Part shown: piece after piece, positions 1 through 12,556 of the stretch
Layout of the letters: each line of letters begins with the position of its first letter
Numbering within the stretch: position 1 is the first letter of the stretch
Source: Lethocerus indicus
Taxonomy: Eukaryota; Arthropoda; Insecta; Hemiptera; Belostomatidae
Length of the DNA: 64,000 nucleotides
NCBI GenBank assembly: GCA_019843655.1
Contig: JACDQD010000006.1
Coordinates: forward strand, 25,872,246 to 25,936,245
Reading direction: 5' to 3'
Program-made: the position numbers and the translations under genes
Notes under the pieces: generated by a model
What the model saw: the letters and a program-made list of their open reading frames with translations, nothing else
Databases searched by the model: none
What the model was told of the DNA's origin: nothing

Positions 1-1876
1 AGCAAAGCAAACCAAGTTATAAATGATTGATGTTCGAATTTTATGCATGTATTTTTCCATTCGACGATCTAAATATTCTATTAGCAATTAACAGAAAATG
101 CAAACCGATCGCGAGGTTATTTAATGTTTGATGTAAACATCACTGAGGGTTTATAACTACAATACCAATATTTTATTCAAATAAGTAGTAATACACTGAC
201 TGAGATGATTTAATATTTAGTCAAAATACTGCCGAGATATAAAGCTTGAATTACACTAATTTATTATGCGTTTATAATAAAACAGATTTTGCAATTGATT
301 TAAGTCTTGACTTCGTTGAGATCTGGCGATATCAAATTAATTTCTTCGGGGAAAGCAATGTGCAGTGGATTTAAGTATCTAATCAATAATTTATAATAAA
401 GGATAGTGTTCAGTATGATATACTTACTAATAACGCTTTGGGGATCGGTCGTCGGGGAAGTGCAGGTCGGTACTAATGAAGGAAAGGCGGAGAGCCCGGG
501 CCTCGGGGGGCGGGAGGGGGTTGTTGGAGGGGGGAGGGGTTGAAAAAAGGGGGCGCCTAGAAAAATGTCAATTATTATTATCGGGCCAAAGACAATAGCG
601 GAGGGATGAAGGGAGAGAGAGAGAGAGCGAGAGGACGGACAGGAGGGGTCACCGGGTGACCGGGGGCCGCTAATGAATGGCGGCCAGGTATAGGACAGTT
701 AATACCGACTAGAACAATAGACAGGGGCAGCTGCTTGTGGACCCGCCATTAAAAAATATATCCTGTCTGCCACTATTTAACAACAGCTTCCCTTATCCCC
801 CATATTATGTACCATTTAGTTGATATTTGCACTCGAAAAAAAAAACGAAAAACCGCCAAGCTGAGTTCATTATATATCATTATTATTTATAAGCAACTAT
901 TTGTTTATCTGGTCGGCAATTAATTCTCAGTTTCTGGAGTCGATAAATATTGAAGTTGATAACAGGTTGAATTCCATTCTCCGTACACAAAGGTCAAATG
1001 TCTCGTTAGACCGGGGGTCGTCCCCGACTCCATCGAGCTCTTCGGTTGGCTACCGAGGGTAGAATTAAAGTTTTATTTTATGAAGAAAAACTCTTCGAAA
1101 TCTAGTAGGATATTCGAAAATGTCCCCGGGAGCTACAGGTAGCCCTGTATTATTTCGTCGGCAGTAGCGTTCCTTTAATAAATTGGTACAGGGTTAAATT
1201 ATCGACGTTTCACTGTATATAATAAGAAAGCGTTTCTGTTGATGTGAAGGTATTCTTGTGTTGAATTCTTTCGCCAAATTAAATCGCCTGTCGGGCTGGT
1301 TTCTCAGATTTTAATAACTGTAATTGTAACGCTCTTGATTATAGGCATAATTGTTTAGCGGGGTAAATATAAAAGCACTAGGCGAGGACTGTAAACAGGA
1401 GGCGGGCAACGACGCGGGGGAAACAATGGTGGCTGGAAGGGAGGGAAGGTCAAGCCGTGCAGCTGCCACGTTCGGTCCACGGCGCAGGAAAAAGAAACAA
1501 TGGAAAACATTTTAAAAACAATAACAGTTCATTGAGTCTGGGTATCTTCTGGAGACGCTCCCGGTAATGGCCGCAGGGTCCAGGGGAGGGTCACAACCTC
1601 CGCCGCTACAGCTGCAGCGTTTGCGGAGATATACCGTAAACCACCGATCCGAGATAGTGCCCGGAGATGTATTTCCTCTTTCGGCCGTAGAGTGATGTTA
1701 ATTTTGACAGTGATGTGACACGTTTCAATAGCACCATATATCGGCCATCCGCCGCGTCTTCAGTCACGCGGGCTGACACGGTTAATAATCCTGCGTGGGC
1801 GGAGGCCCTGCACCAATTTCCGGTTGCAATATTCACATATCGATAAATTAAATACAATTTTATTCGATAGATTATT
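1..1876. other. Gene-free block
   Basis: No coding frame or RNA gene is recognisable. The sequence is AT-rich apart from a purine-rich, G-rich stretch at about 466-690 that includes a GA tract at 610-632. The longest open frame here, on the minus strand and reaching into the mobile element that follows, has no recognisable motif. Intronic or intergenic sequence is the best description. Confidence 0.6.
503..541 (+). other. G-rich tract with G-quadruplex potential
   Basis: The stretch contains at least four runs of three or more G (GGGGGG, GGG, GGGGG, GGGGGG, GGGG) separated by loops of one to eight bases. This fits the usual G-quadruplex pattern on the plus strand. It lies inside a longer G-rich patch. 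No function can be read from sequence alone. Confidence 0.5.
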
Positions 1877-1889
1877 ATAAATATTATTA

Positions 1890-2159
1890 GTTTAATATAC
1901 ATGTTTTGTGGTGTGTGGGGGTTGGAATAACGTACTTTTGATGTATTTCTGTCTCCTCTCGCTGGTTTAGTCTATTGCTAGACCGGTTTCGGCCGTCTTC
2001 AGTATGGCGAGTGACAGTTGAAGTGCAGTGAGGATGCCCGAAAAACATCCAAAGTGCCAATAGTGACTAACACCGCTATTGAAGATGGCGAGCAGCCGAA
2101 ACCGGTCTAGCAAAAGACGAAACCGGCGAGAGGAGACAGAAACACAACAAATCTACGGT
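1890..2159 (+). mobile_element. Fold-back element, copy 1 (putative non-autonomous Penelope-like)
   Basis: A 270-bp insertion. The left end is a tail (GTTTAATATACATG, then GTTTTGTGG and GGTTGGAAT) leading into an arm that reads as the reverse complement of the right arm. The right end stops at AAATCTACGGT. The flanks read ATAAATATTATTA at 1877-1889 and ATAAATATCATTA at 2160-2172, a 13-bp target-site duplication with one mismatch. Both arms carry the hammerhead-like core. In the left arm (1977-2005, minus) the helix II loop is deleted. In the right arm (2075-2111) the first core base is changed (TTGAAGA). No coding capacity. The class assignment to Penelope-like elements is inference from structure. 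Confidence 0.8.
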
Positions 2160-3732
2160 ATAAATATCATTATCACTGATATTAGTTCTATAATAATCTG
2201 TGCTATACTAAACGCTGATATAAAATAATAATAGTCTGAATACAGCCGATATTACCGCTGTGTTTTATGTGAAACGGGTTCTCGGAGGCGGTAAACGGGA
2301 TATAACCGTTTATAATTACCGGCCAGTCAGGCTCAATTACTGGACTACTCCCTCAAAACCGATAGACTCATTTACCGCATGCACTCCGGCCGCTGTCGCC
2401 AACTTTTATCACCCGGAATTAGTTGTATAATGAGTTGATACAGTACATTTTATACACCGTTTTTCTACGTCGTCCATTGAAATAAAATCTTCTCTCTACA
2501 ACCTGTTGTCTAGAGACCTTTAGAAAATAGGTTTAATGAATTTTCGCGCGGTCAAATTGAATTGAACGCACTGTACAAAATATTCCATTTATATTCTATT
2601 TATTATCGTGAGCCATTTTCTGGTTCACATTTCGCGATGTATATGTAATATATATATTTTAAATATTTGTTATTTTCTTTTTTGCTGTGAAATAAGCAAT
2701 TACTATTAACAACAAATTAATTGAAACATGTTTTTTTTAATTCCTGATCACGTGGTCGCTTTTAGCAATTAAAACTAGGGCTAGTTTCAATCTATTGTTT
2801 CTTCCTGAGAGTACTTGCTTAGTCTCTTAATATTGAGGGAATGTTAAAACGAAATAAAATACTTGAGGTACAGCAGATGTTTAGGCAAAGACTCGTACTT
2901 ATAAATAATGAGATCACGAATTTTCCTCTATAGCGGTCGGTTCTACTAGATATCCCACATTAGACGAGGGACGTCTGTATTTTATGCAATAATTAAATTC
3001 TAACTTTTATTTATTGATTTGAGCTGGATGTCGGGTATATTAATCTCCGGCACGCTCCGGACTTTTTTTATTGGTCGTAAAGTATAGGGGGAATTATCGG
3101 CGTAAATATTGAGATTAAAAATGTTGCCGTCTTGCGAATGGAAGAATAGGCAGGATGGTGGGGTAATGCCCGGTAAATAAGTGGGTCTAGGCGTATCCCC
3201 TAGGCCGGGTTTATCGCGTGCCGTAAACCCGAGGCCGGCCATATATCCTGCGGGGGGCGACCATGCGGAGCCTGCCATTTCCGAAGAAGACGTTCTAAAT
3301 GGGCAGTACCGGGCCATCCTGTTCATTTTTATAGGGCCGTTTCAGGGCCCGGCCGAGGCCCTGATTTAGAGGGGCGATGAAGGACCCGCGCTTGGCGTTT
3401 ACACATTCAGAAATCGTTAAACTCCCGGCTTGAAACTTATGGCGGTCGCCGGTGGGATATCGTTTTATCCACGCCGGGTTTATTGTGGTTATAGGCGAAA
3501 GTAAACACTCGAGTAACCTTCTTACCTTCGTTTGAAATATCTTCCCTATGTCGAGGCTTGAATTATAAGATTGTGGAAATTGTAGGCTGAACCCTAATGC
3601 ATAATTCAGTCGTGAATCTTTTTTTTAAATAAAACTACATCGCCTCTCTTTGTTTTATTACTTATTTCTTATTAGAGTCGCTACGTCTAGAACATGGATT
3701 AATATATAATATTTAGGCGCGAATTTTGCGGT

Positions 3733-3734
<2 letters not shown>

Positions 3735-3783
<49 letters not shown>
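3735..3783. repeat. (TA)n microsatellite
   Basis: About 49 bp of almost pure TA dinucleotide repeat, preceded by GGTCC and followed by TTACTAAATT. A simple sequence repeat, likely length-polymorphic. Confidence 0.95.
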
Positions 3784-3785
<2 letters not shown>

Positions 3786-3893
3786 CTAAATTTTAGATAC
3801 GTTTGTTATTGAATAGGCTTAAGATTAACGTCGTCCAAAATTTATATTTCGGTTTCAACGGTTCAAACATTAAAAATATTTGATTCCTTTCAG

Positions 3894-3975
3894 GTGCAGC
3901 AGGAGGCTTCAGAATGACACGCAATGAGGCTAACGCTAAGTAACGACGATCAAGTAAACGTGATCCCATGGCTGA
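3894..3975 (+). other. Candidate 5' exon ending in a start codon
   Basis: A pyrimidine-rich acceptor (TTTGATTCCTTTCAG, ending at 3893) is followed by 82 bases and a consensus donor (GCTGA|GTAAGT, GT at 3976). All three frames are broken by stops early in the interval. The last eight bases read ATGGCTGA, preceded by CCC, which matches a good start context (CCCATGG) and would encode Met-Ala-Glu across the junction. This fits a mostly untranslated first or second exon of a gene whose other exons lie outside the window. Chance pairing of splice motifs is possible; no homology is recognised. Confidence 0.3.
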
Positions 3976-5656
3976 GTAAGTACCACATTATATTACATTC
4001 AGATTAATTAGACTTCTGACTGGGGGCAGGAAATTTTTCAATCGAATAAAAATACTACTGCAAAAAAAATATTAAAAATAATAATGCCATAAAAAATAGT
4101 TAATTATTTATAAAACATAATTTGACTGCCCGAAGAAAATCTATTCCACTTGAACAGGCTGCCGTTAATTTTTCTATTCATTTAGAATTATAATTTATTC
4201 TCAATGGAGTGTAAGAAATGTTTTAATTATAGTACAAAATTTCTATTAAAATTCGAATAAAAAGTGTGGAGGAACTATCTCAGGCCCACCCGTACTACGG
4301 TCGATAACTTTCTTTTATCGGTGCGGGCAGGAGGAAAGCAAAAAAACGGACGCGGATTGTTGCTTCGTAGTCGGGCTATTAATCGGCCGTTAATTCGAAG
4401 AGCAGCTGTTCAAAAACACTAATTTCAACGCTATTTCCTTTTTTTTCTCATTCTCGTCCTTATCGAATCAGAGGGACGATAAAGCCAGCTGCGAGGTGTG
4501 AATCCGGCCGCGTTCGGATAAACCGGAAAAAAGTTGACTTTCGAAAGTGGGAAGGGAAAACAAAAAAATTCTGGGCGATAGCTGAAGAAACTTAATCTAA
4601 TCTCAATTTCGTTCTGGGCACCTGGGCCCGGGAAGTCTTCGCGAGGTGTCGGCCGACCGAGGTGGCCGAAGAGGCAAAAACCCAGCTACCTACGGGGCGC
4701 ATTTCCATATTCATGAACCCGCCTATTGTGCAACAATCCTCGGACCCTACACGAAAATGGCACACGGGCGATGAGACAGCCAAAAAAAAAAAAGAAACGG
4801 ATTAATCTCAATTAAATGGTCTATTAGAACTGCCAAAATAAAAAAAAATGCGAGTCATTCTTGCCCAGAGAAAAGAAGATGATCCCTGTTTAAAATACCG
4901 CGATTTAGTGTCCGTCAATAATGCGCAGCTTATGTATGTCCTTAGGGTCATCGAACCTTGTCTATTTCAAGACTGGTTATGACCGTCCTAGGGTTTTTGC
5001 GGGCGCCATCCTGAGTTATTCGTTTGTCAGTTGGCACGTCGTTGCTATCCTCCGCCGACTGGGCTAGCAAAAGACCGGTATTTTTTTTCTATATTAGAGT
5101 TTCAGTTAAATAAATTCTATAGGTTATAATTTTTTGAAATATTACCAATAATTATATATATATTTGAGCGTCTTGTGCGATGATACTGGGCATTTTGTCC
5201 TGACTTTTTATTTAAATTATGGTGATTGGCCATGCGATTTTTCTCTCTAATTTTCTCTGTGGCATATAGAAATGATTGCGTTGTCAGGACGTTTTGTGGG
5301 TTTCATTGAGCGGCTGTTTCAAGGGAACTCGAGCTGAGGGTCAAGTGGCCGGTTGAAAAGGAAAGTGGTAACCGGGACCCTTTTGCAGGTAGCGGGCAGG
5401 CACGCGTCTACCTCACTCAACCACTCCACGGGGGGTGCCCCCTCACGCCCTTACGCACCCCTCTACCCACCCCATTGACACATTCTTGGTACAACTTCCT
5501 TAAACAACCCTCTTAACCTGATTAGTAAACTCACCCCAGGTTTACAGCAACGCTGAAGGGTCTCTGCCCACAATTACATTTAGATTGTTTGTTTGTATAC
5601 AATATTAGTGGTGATCTAAATGTCTTTAAAATTGAGTTCCAAATTATAATTGGAAT

Positions 5657-6223
5657 AGTTTAGAATATCTGGTTTGTGGTCAGCGAGAGGTTGGAATACC
5701 GTAGATTTCGTGTGTTTCCGTCTATTCTTGCTGGTTTGGTCTTTTGCTAGACCAGTTTCGGCCGCTCGCCATCTCCAGTACCGGTGCTAGTCACTTTTGG
5801 CACTTTGGACGTCTTTTGGGCAATTGGCAGTGGGCAGTGCAGCGAGTGCCAAAAGTGACTAACACAGTGACAATACCAGCCGTTATCATAATGTTATCAA
5901 TGATTGGAGTGTTTATATTACTAAAATTATAAATGCGAAAATATTAGTCGATCGATGGAGTACTCTTCCAAATAATTTTCCTTCAAATTACAAATATTAA
6001 AATAATCAACGAGAGGAGCTCAGAAAAGATAAGTAAGAGTGCTACAAAAAAGCCCCGTTTCCGGTTTTTCATACGTTATAAGGAGCTACAGTATATTAAG
6101 ATAATATTAAATAGACACTTTAAAATTCTAAAGTACAAGCTACTGAAGATGGCGAGCGGCCGAAACTGGTCCGGCAAAAGGCCAAATCAGCGAGAGGAGA
6201 CAGTAAAACATGAAATCTACGGT
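5657..6223 (+). mobile_element. Fold-back element, copy 2 (long form with central domain)
   Basis: A 567-bp insertion flanked by a perfect 11-bp duplication ATAATTGGAAT (5646-5656 and 6224-6234). It starts with the tail AGTTTAGAATATCTGG, then an inverted arm with a minus-strand core (about 5746-5782, core changed to CTGGAGA), then a central AT-rich domain (about 5872-6130), then the plus-strand arm. That arm has core CTGAAGA at 6143-6149, GAAA at 6162-6165 and GGTC at 6168-6171. It ends in GAAATCTACGGT. The central domain runs in the same direction as in copy 4 on the plus strand, but opposite to copy 3 relative to the tail. No open frame of note. Confidence 0.85.
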
Positions 6224-6626
6224 ATAATTGGAATGTTCATGTAGACGACTATGCTTGAAAACATAGTGGAACCCCGAACGAATACCTCAAGTAGAACAGC
6301 ATCCTACTTAACTTTTTTATAAACATATTTTCTGGATAGAGAGAAGGTGTGCTATTTCGACGGCATAAATGAGTATTCCTTAACAGCTTTTGGGTTCGTC
6401 ATGACGATTCGGGGGGACTAATAAAAAAATTGTAAATGAGGTTGAGGGAGGGATCCGCGCCGAGTGAAAGGGCCCTATTGGGCTGTCACATGCTAATGAT
6501 TAGCCCAGGGGTCTGAAGTTAATTCGCCGAGGGCGCTTCGGGGGAGGCAAAAACTCTGGATTTTATCATGGCTGGGGGAGAAGAGGGCCTCGATTTTAAA
6601 ACCCTATAACCTAACGGGGTTATAAA

Positions 6627-6640
6627 CCCCCCCCCCCCCC
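6627..6640. repeat. Poly-C tract
   Basis: Fourteen consecutive C followed directly by GGGG and preceded by TATAAA. The run can pair with the adjacent Gs. A simple homopolymer. Confidence 0.9.
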
Positions 6641-8575
6641 GGGGTAGATTATGAGTCGGGTTTTATTGCAATTCCAAAATATTAAAAGGTTTAATTACGC
6701 TCGATAAAAATAAATTTACGATCGCACTAAAAAAAATAATTCATGGAGCCCGGTCAATTTCACGGCCTTGTACTATTCGATGTCCATTTCACGAGAGGAC
6801 AAAATGTTTTCGCTTTCGACCCTTTTCCGATTTCGTTAAGAAACGGTAACAAAAACGACAGCCTTGTACAGCCTCGGGGACAGAAATTTGTGGAGTTCGA
6901 CTCACGGATTGTATTTTCAATTATTGAAAAAGTCAATGAAATTCGACCTGCGGTTGAAGTTATTTTATGACTAGTATGAATGAATCGGTGAACTAAATTA
7001 TTTCTTCATTGCGGTTTTATTCATCTCAAGATAGTTTAAATTGTACCTTACGATTCGGACGTCGTAATTCGGGTAATTCGCTTAAACTTGTTTCGACAGT
7101 TCGCCATTGTCTGCAGTCGGTTCTATAAATGATATAACGGGGTAGAAGTAAGATGAATTAAATAGAAAATGCAATTTTTCCTGTCTGCGTTTTTGAAATT
7201 AAAGTCCGAAAGCCATATGCTATGCTATGTAATTTATTATACCGTCTTCATTCAAATGTAAAGAGTTAACCTTATGTGTTCAATAATCTAATGTGGTTTC
7301 GAATTACGTGCATAAATTATTGTCTATGTGGTCACATTGAATTGAACGCGCGTCGACATATTTCCCGGTGACGTTGATTTCATTTATAATTTCTGGTTTT
7401 CATTTTAAATAATATACGTGCCTTGTTTATCTCTCTTCATTTATGTCGTCTTGGCCGCGGTGTAAGCGACAGTGGGCCATTAACTACTGTACAGAGTTTG
7501 TCTTGGGACTCGTGTCGCAACGCGTAATATATCTGTTTATCTCTGTTAAGAAACTGAAATAACGCGCCTCATTTTAATATCTTCCTTTCGACACAAGTTC
7601 CCCGTCGTGCGTGTGTGTAACCGGCCGTAAATCAACGTAAATCTCTTTGTAATAATTTTTCCGCGTACACTTGAGTTGTATACGTCAGCGTCGCCAGAAC
7701 TTCACTTCTTTCCGGATCCATATCAAGTACTTATAACTGTCACATTCAATATGTAATAAATATTAGTGTTCTGATTATTAACTCGCACATAATAAATCTC
7801 GTTTCTGGCATTTTATTTGATTTCATATCACTGTTCATTTTCATGTTTTCAGCACATAATTATAAATTGACATTAGAGTGTTTGATGAAAGCGGGAATTT
7901 TTTTTCTTTTTCTCTACATTAAATTGATAGCAAATATAGTTCGTATTGATAGTAATTTGAGCATTATTGAAGTCTAAATTCGCGGCAAATTTGAGGCAAA
8001 TTTTTCATCCGACAGCCAGAAACGAAATCAAGTCCCATTTTAAATCCTTATATCGATGTAAAACGCCGCCTTATTAAAACTGAGTAATTATAATAGCAAT
8101 CTCGGCGGTATAGTGGAGAAAGAATTCGAGTTCGCGGATGGGGAGAAATGATGCAATATTTCTTGGTGTTTCGACCCGGATTGACTCAGTTTTATTTTGG
8201 CCACCGTGCGCGCACTTAGACTGTGCGCGCTATTGTTCTAGTGCCGCTTGAAAAGGGGGAACGTTTCGAAAATTGTTTCCATTGCGACCGGGTGAACGTT
8301 TTCGACTTCGATTCAGCCTGTATGGCCATACTTATTATTTATACTATTTTCATATAATTCTCAGCGTGTCGCAGACTTTCAAATACGAATAACGATTCCC
8401 GCTCGTTAAATGTCATTTTCAAATATCTCAAGATGCTTCTTATGAGGGGGAAATTCAACGTCATCTAGACCGGTGCACCTCTAGTGCCACCTGCAGGGTA
8501 TGGGCGAGAACATCGCAATATCAGAGGACCTCCACCCCCCTAAAAAAATACATTTGTTGGACTCTCATCTTGCGT

Positions 8576-8611
8576 TGACCGGTTTCAGACTCTCGCCAAC
8601 GTCAGTAGACG
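8576..8611 (-). repeat. Solo copy of element core, decayed
   Basis: Reads on the minus strand as a core with GTCTACTGACG, GGCGAGAG and GAAACCGGTCA. It keeps the order of the 37-nt motif but has several changes, and lacks the arms, tail and target duplication seen in complete copies. Confidence 0.5.
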
Positions 8612-10888
8612 TTGTGAATTATGGGAAAAAATATATAGGACCTGCGAGCGGTTAACACGTATAATCGTTTTAGAGATCTTTTCACACTTTTCAGAAAGAA
8701 ATATTTCATTCCGGCATAAAAATCCCCGCTTGGAATTAAGGCGCGCCTGCAGCCTGGCATTTTAAGTTACTAACTAATGCACTTAGAGGGAGGCTAGGAC
8801 GGATTCTTTTTGCGGCGACGGGCCACGGGGACCACCCAGGTTTTTCTAGTCGGCCTCTGGGTAGGTCATAAACCGCGGTTCATTCCTCCTCCACCTCATC
8901 CTCCTTCTCATCCTGCCCCTTGTACCGGCCCCCCTCGTCAGACCGCACATAACTGTAACGTCCCGCAGTACCGCCATGAATTAGCATCCAATGTTTTCTC
9001 AAACTGCACATTTTATTAACCCTTCGAACTCTTCTTTTACCGTCGATCCATCACTTTAATTATAATGTACAATACGGTTGACAATTAGTGTTGACGTTGT
9101 ACCTTCAGGAAACCCGGTAATAGGCGAAGCGCGTAATTTCTCTAAACGGAGTCTAGAAGTTCTGGTGGCGGTTTTACTTCTTGAAAGAACAGAATTGAAT
9201 TCCTCCTTAATTGAATTCAGAAATTTAATTCGCCTAAAAGTATAAGTTTCACTAGTTTTATTTTCAGGCTAACTGAAACACCCGAATAAAAAAATAAGAA
9301 GATTGACTTAAAGGAAATAGCCTTCTAACAATTTATGCAATTACTGCTTTCTGTTGTTTGCCTTATTCTTGTTCAAAGATAGAAATAGTTTAATGATATT
9401 GTTTAATATTCACCGGCGTTATTATTTATGAAGACAGAGAATTTTCAAGTTTTTTTCAAAGCTACAATTTATTATCATAAATCCTGAGGGACCGAGATTA
9501 AGCAAAAACTGAGACAATCGGAAGAAAAGGACTCGGACGGTCATTAAATCTGGCTCATAAATAGAACACTCCTCGGGCGGGAGAGAAAGTCGTCCTATTA
9601 ATTACGATTAAGAACCATTGGAAGTGAGCCAATAATTCCGATATAAAATGCAAATTATTTTGCCGGGAGGGGGGGGTGCTGGAGTAGCGTTCAGGAAAAA
9701 GGCGGACAAAGATGGCGTGTACATGCGGACCGGAAATTGGAATCGGATAAAAAGAAAGAGGATGTAACGAGGAAGAGATACAATTAAATGATTACGGTAG
9801 GGCACACGGGGGACAGGCAGGCGTAACGATTCCGGGCTTAGGAGGAGCGGCGGCTAGTGATGAGGATGAGGAGGTGGAGGAGGAGGAACAATGGGGAAGA
9901 AGGTCACGCTCAATCGGGCTCCAAACAATAACCCCGCTCTACACATATGAAGGGGTCGCATTCCTCACGAACCGACTCACCTGGACAACCGTCCTTTAAA
10001 CACAGCCTCCAGTCATTATCCCGGCCATACCGGACACTATCTGTCCGTATTATTTTCAAGAAAGGTCCCTACCGGGTAACAGTGGCAACTATTGTTATAG
10101 GGGGGGGCAGGGCAAGTAACAATTGCACACTGAGAAGAGCTCCGTGTCCTCCTGTTTTCCTGGACCGGTCCCAACTGCCCATTGAACTACCGTCCGGACT
10201 CCTCGATAACTACGACTTACAAAAAATATGATTGATTTTATATCAATTGCTATAGAATGCGATCGTTGCAATCCATAATCCTTAGTAAAAGCAAATATTT
10301 ATCTAACCGCGAAATTCATTCCGATTTAAAAGTCCGATTCGTTCACGAACTAGCAGCTTCCTTCCGCAAAATACCTAGCGCCACCTTACGAAGACGACCA
10401 CGTGATTTCCTCATTGTCCTGTAAGGGCTGGATACCCCATCTAGGGTACATTGGAGCTATTAAATCGCATTGTATCTTCCTCTGTCTGCCTGTTGAACGT
10501 AAACGTTCATTTTAGAAGAATGAAAACGTGGAATTATTTCGCAATTTCGAGGTTGTTTACCCTCGAGGTCGATTTCGTTCCTGTTTCAAGGGGAGAACAT
10601 TCAGGCCGGTATAGGTCGGGTAAATGCGAGGTACGATATAATCCACCGCCTTGGAATAAGGTTATTGAAACGGAGAGTTGAAAATTATAAGCTAGGCGAA
10701 GGCAGGAAAAAAAATTGTTTGAATATTGATCGCGGTTGAGACAATGAGCGGTGACAGGGGGGAACTTCTCCGGCACTCCTGATCTATGAGGCATTACGCA
10801 CGATCTCCCGGCCAGTACCAAGGGCCTATGAATATTAAACGCGTTTAAAAGTGAACGCAAAAAAGGACTCTGGAATAAGAGAGTGATG

Positions 10889-10940
10889 GAGCGAGAGAGA
10901 GGGAGTGAGGGAGGGAGGGAGGGAGAGTGGCGGAGCGTGA
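10889..10940. repeat. GA-rich low-complexity sequence
   Basis: Mixed GAGA and GGGA repeats on the plus strand. They account for the overlapping low-complexity open frames on both strands. Confidence 0.85.
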
Positions 10941-11312
10941 TAATAATGGAGGTGGCGCGAGTTAGTTTTCTCGCTAACGAAGGTATATACGCGAGCGGGC
11001 ACGGTTGTCCCCCACCCACTGCCACCGACTTCTTGCCCAATGCGGCAACCCAACGGAGGGATATTTCTTGCATAATTGATTCGACTTTCAGTTATTTTTT
11101 TTTTATTGGCAAGAATTAATGAATAGACAATATCTTTCGCTGTTCAGGTTTTCGACCTTATCTGAAGAGACGGCCATTGGATTATTGACTGCGTTTTTCT
11201 CTCTCCAGCACTTGCCTACTCTTAAGCCAAACCTGTATTGGTATCCCACCCTTTAGGACCATTCCTACACTGTTACCACGGTTACTTTATTAGGCTCTAT
11301 AGAGCTTGACAG

Positions 11313-11510
11313 TTAGTAACCACAAGTGTAAAACTTCATATTTTATAAAGCTTAGATTCTAAAGAAGACAGCGTTTGAGGTGATTGAATAAAAAAAAATC
11401 TTTTGTAGAAACATAGATACTTTAGAAGAAAACCATATTGTGAGATGAATAAAGAAACGAGTAGGTATAAACATACCAATTGCTATGTTGAGGTAATGCT
11501 AAAGTTTCAG
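11313..11510 (+). repeat. Diverged dispersed repeat, member A
   Basis: Shares ordered blocks with 19615-19770: GATTCTAAAGAAG, ACATAG..TACTTTAG, CCATATTG and TAAACATACCAA. Spacing between blocks is similar in both, so this is an old repeat family or segmental copy. Termini cannot be fixed from two diverged copies, and no coding frame is preserved. Confidence 0.5.
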
Positions 11511-12538
11511 TGAGGACAAATAAAACTTGAGTATACGGCGCTACTGAAGAAGGTTTTCCACTTCTTGTCATCCAAAGATTTATTAGAAACCAGTCATTTT
11601 CCACCTTCATATAATTCATTTGTACCGTCAATAAATCCTTCCGGGTTCATTAGGAGAAGCGTAATTAATACTGACGACGGTGAAAAGCTGAAAAAGGGAC
11701 CCCGGTTAGGTTTCGATCGGACGGACTTGGACCGGCGCCAAGGATGAGATCATTATTCGGTCGATTTTTCCAAAGAAAACAGTATGCGGGGTTTCCACCG
11801 TTCCGCTTTGTTAGGAACGAAATTCTGACTGAGGGAAAATTCGGTGCACGATAAAAGTGTAACTGGTAAAACGAGAACGTGTGAAAACAGAAGAATTCAG
11901 TTAGGAAATATTGTACTTTGGTGAAGATCAAATTTCACCGGTTAAAATTATATTCTCTCAGTTAAATTTCTCGTTGGGCCTTGATATTCATCACGAACGT
12001 ACGTGGTGAAAAACTTTCGAATTCTGGCAATGAATATCAGCGCGGCTATTTGGTGGCGAGTCGGGTTAAAAAAGTGCATCGGAAATTCTAGAGCCAGCGC
12101 CGCCGCGGTGGTGGGGAGGGGGGAGGATGCATTTCGTGTGATGCAGCGGCAAAAATCTGGGCCGGGGGAATTTGAAATAAAAATAGATTTATTTTTTTTT
12201 ATCAGTGGCGGCGCTGGCCGAGCGCCCGGACGAAACGACCGGCCACCACCACTCAGTCTGCCGTTATTTCCGAATGCAACAACTACCGCCGTTTTAAATA
12301 TCCCACGTTCTACCCGTTTTTAAATGCGTTGACTGCATCCCGAAATCCGAGGTTAATCGTAACATTTTGACATATTTCACGGCATTCGGTTCGGTGGGTC
12401 CCCGAAAGTTTCAAACAGTTCATTCCCCACATTGATAAACTTGGATGTTTTTAAATTCTACTATTATAATAATACAGAATATGAGTCATTTGTAAAATAA
12501 TGAATATGGGTAAACAATACAGCAGAATCTGATAAAAA

Positions 12539-12556
12539 AAAATATATATATATTTA
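12539..12556. repeat. Short AT-rich tract
   Basis: A run of A followed by TATATATATAT. Simple low-complexity sequence. Confidence 0.6.

Larger units (their letters stand above)
2173..5645. other. Mostly gene-free block
   Basis: This block holds a TA microsatellite, one candidate exon (3894-3975) and otherwise no supported gene. Short open frames at 3000-3369 and 4592-4783 have no recognisable domain and lie in GC-richer patches. A decayed scrap of the dispersed element (GGGCTAGCAAAAGACCGGTA) lies at about 5061-5080. Confidence 0.55.

Noticed and set aside
10534..11119. Overlapping frames around the GA-rich tract
   Set aside because: They are translations of low-complexity repeats on both strands.
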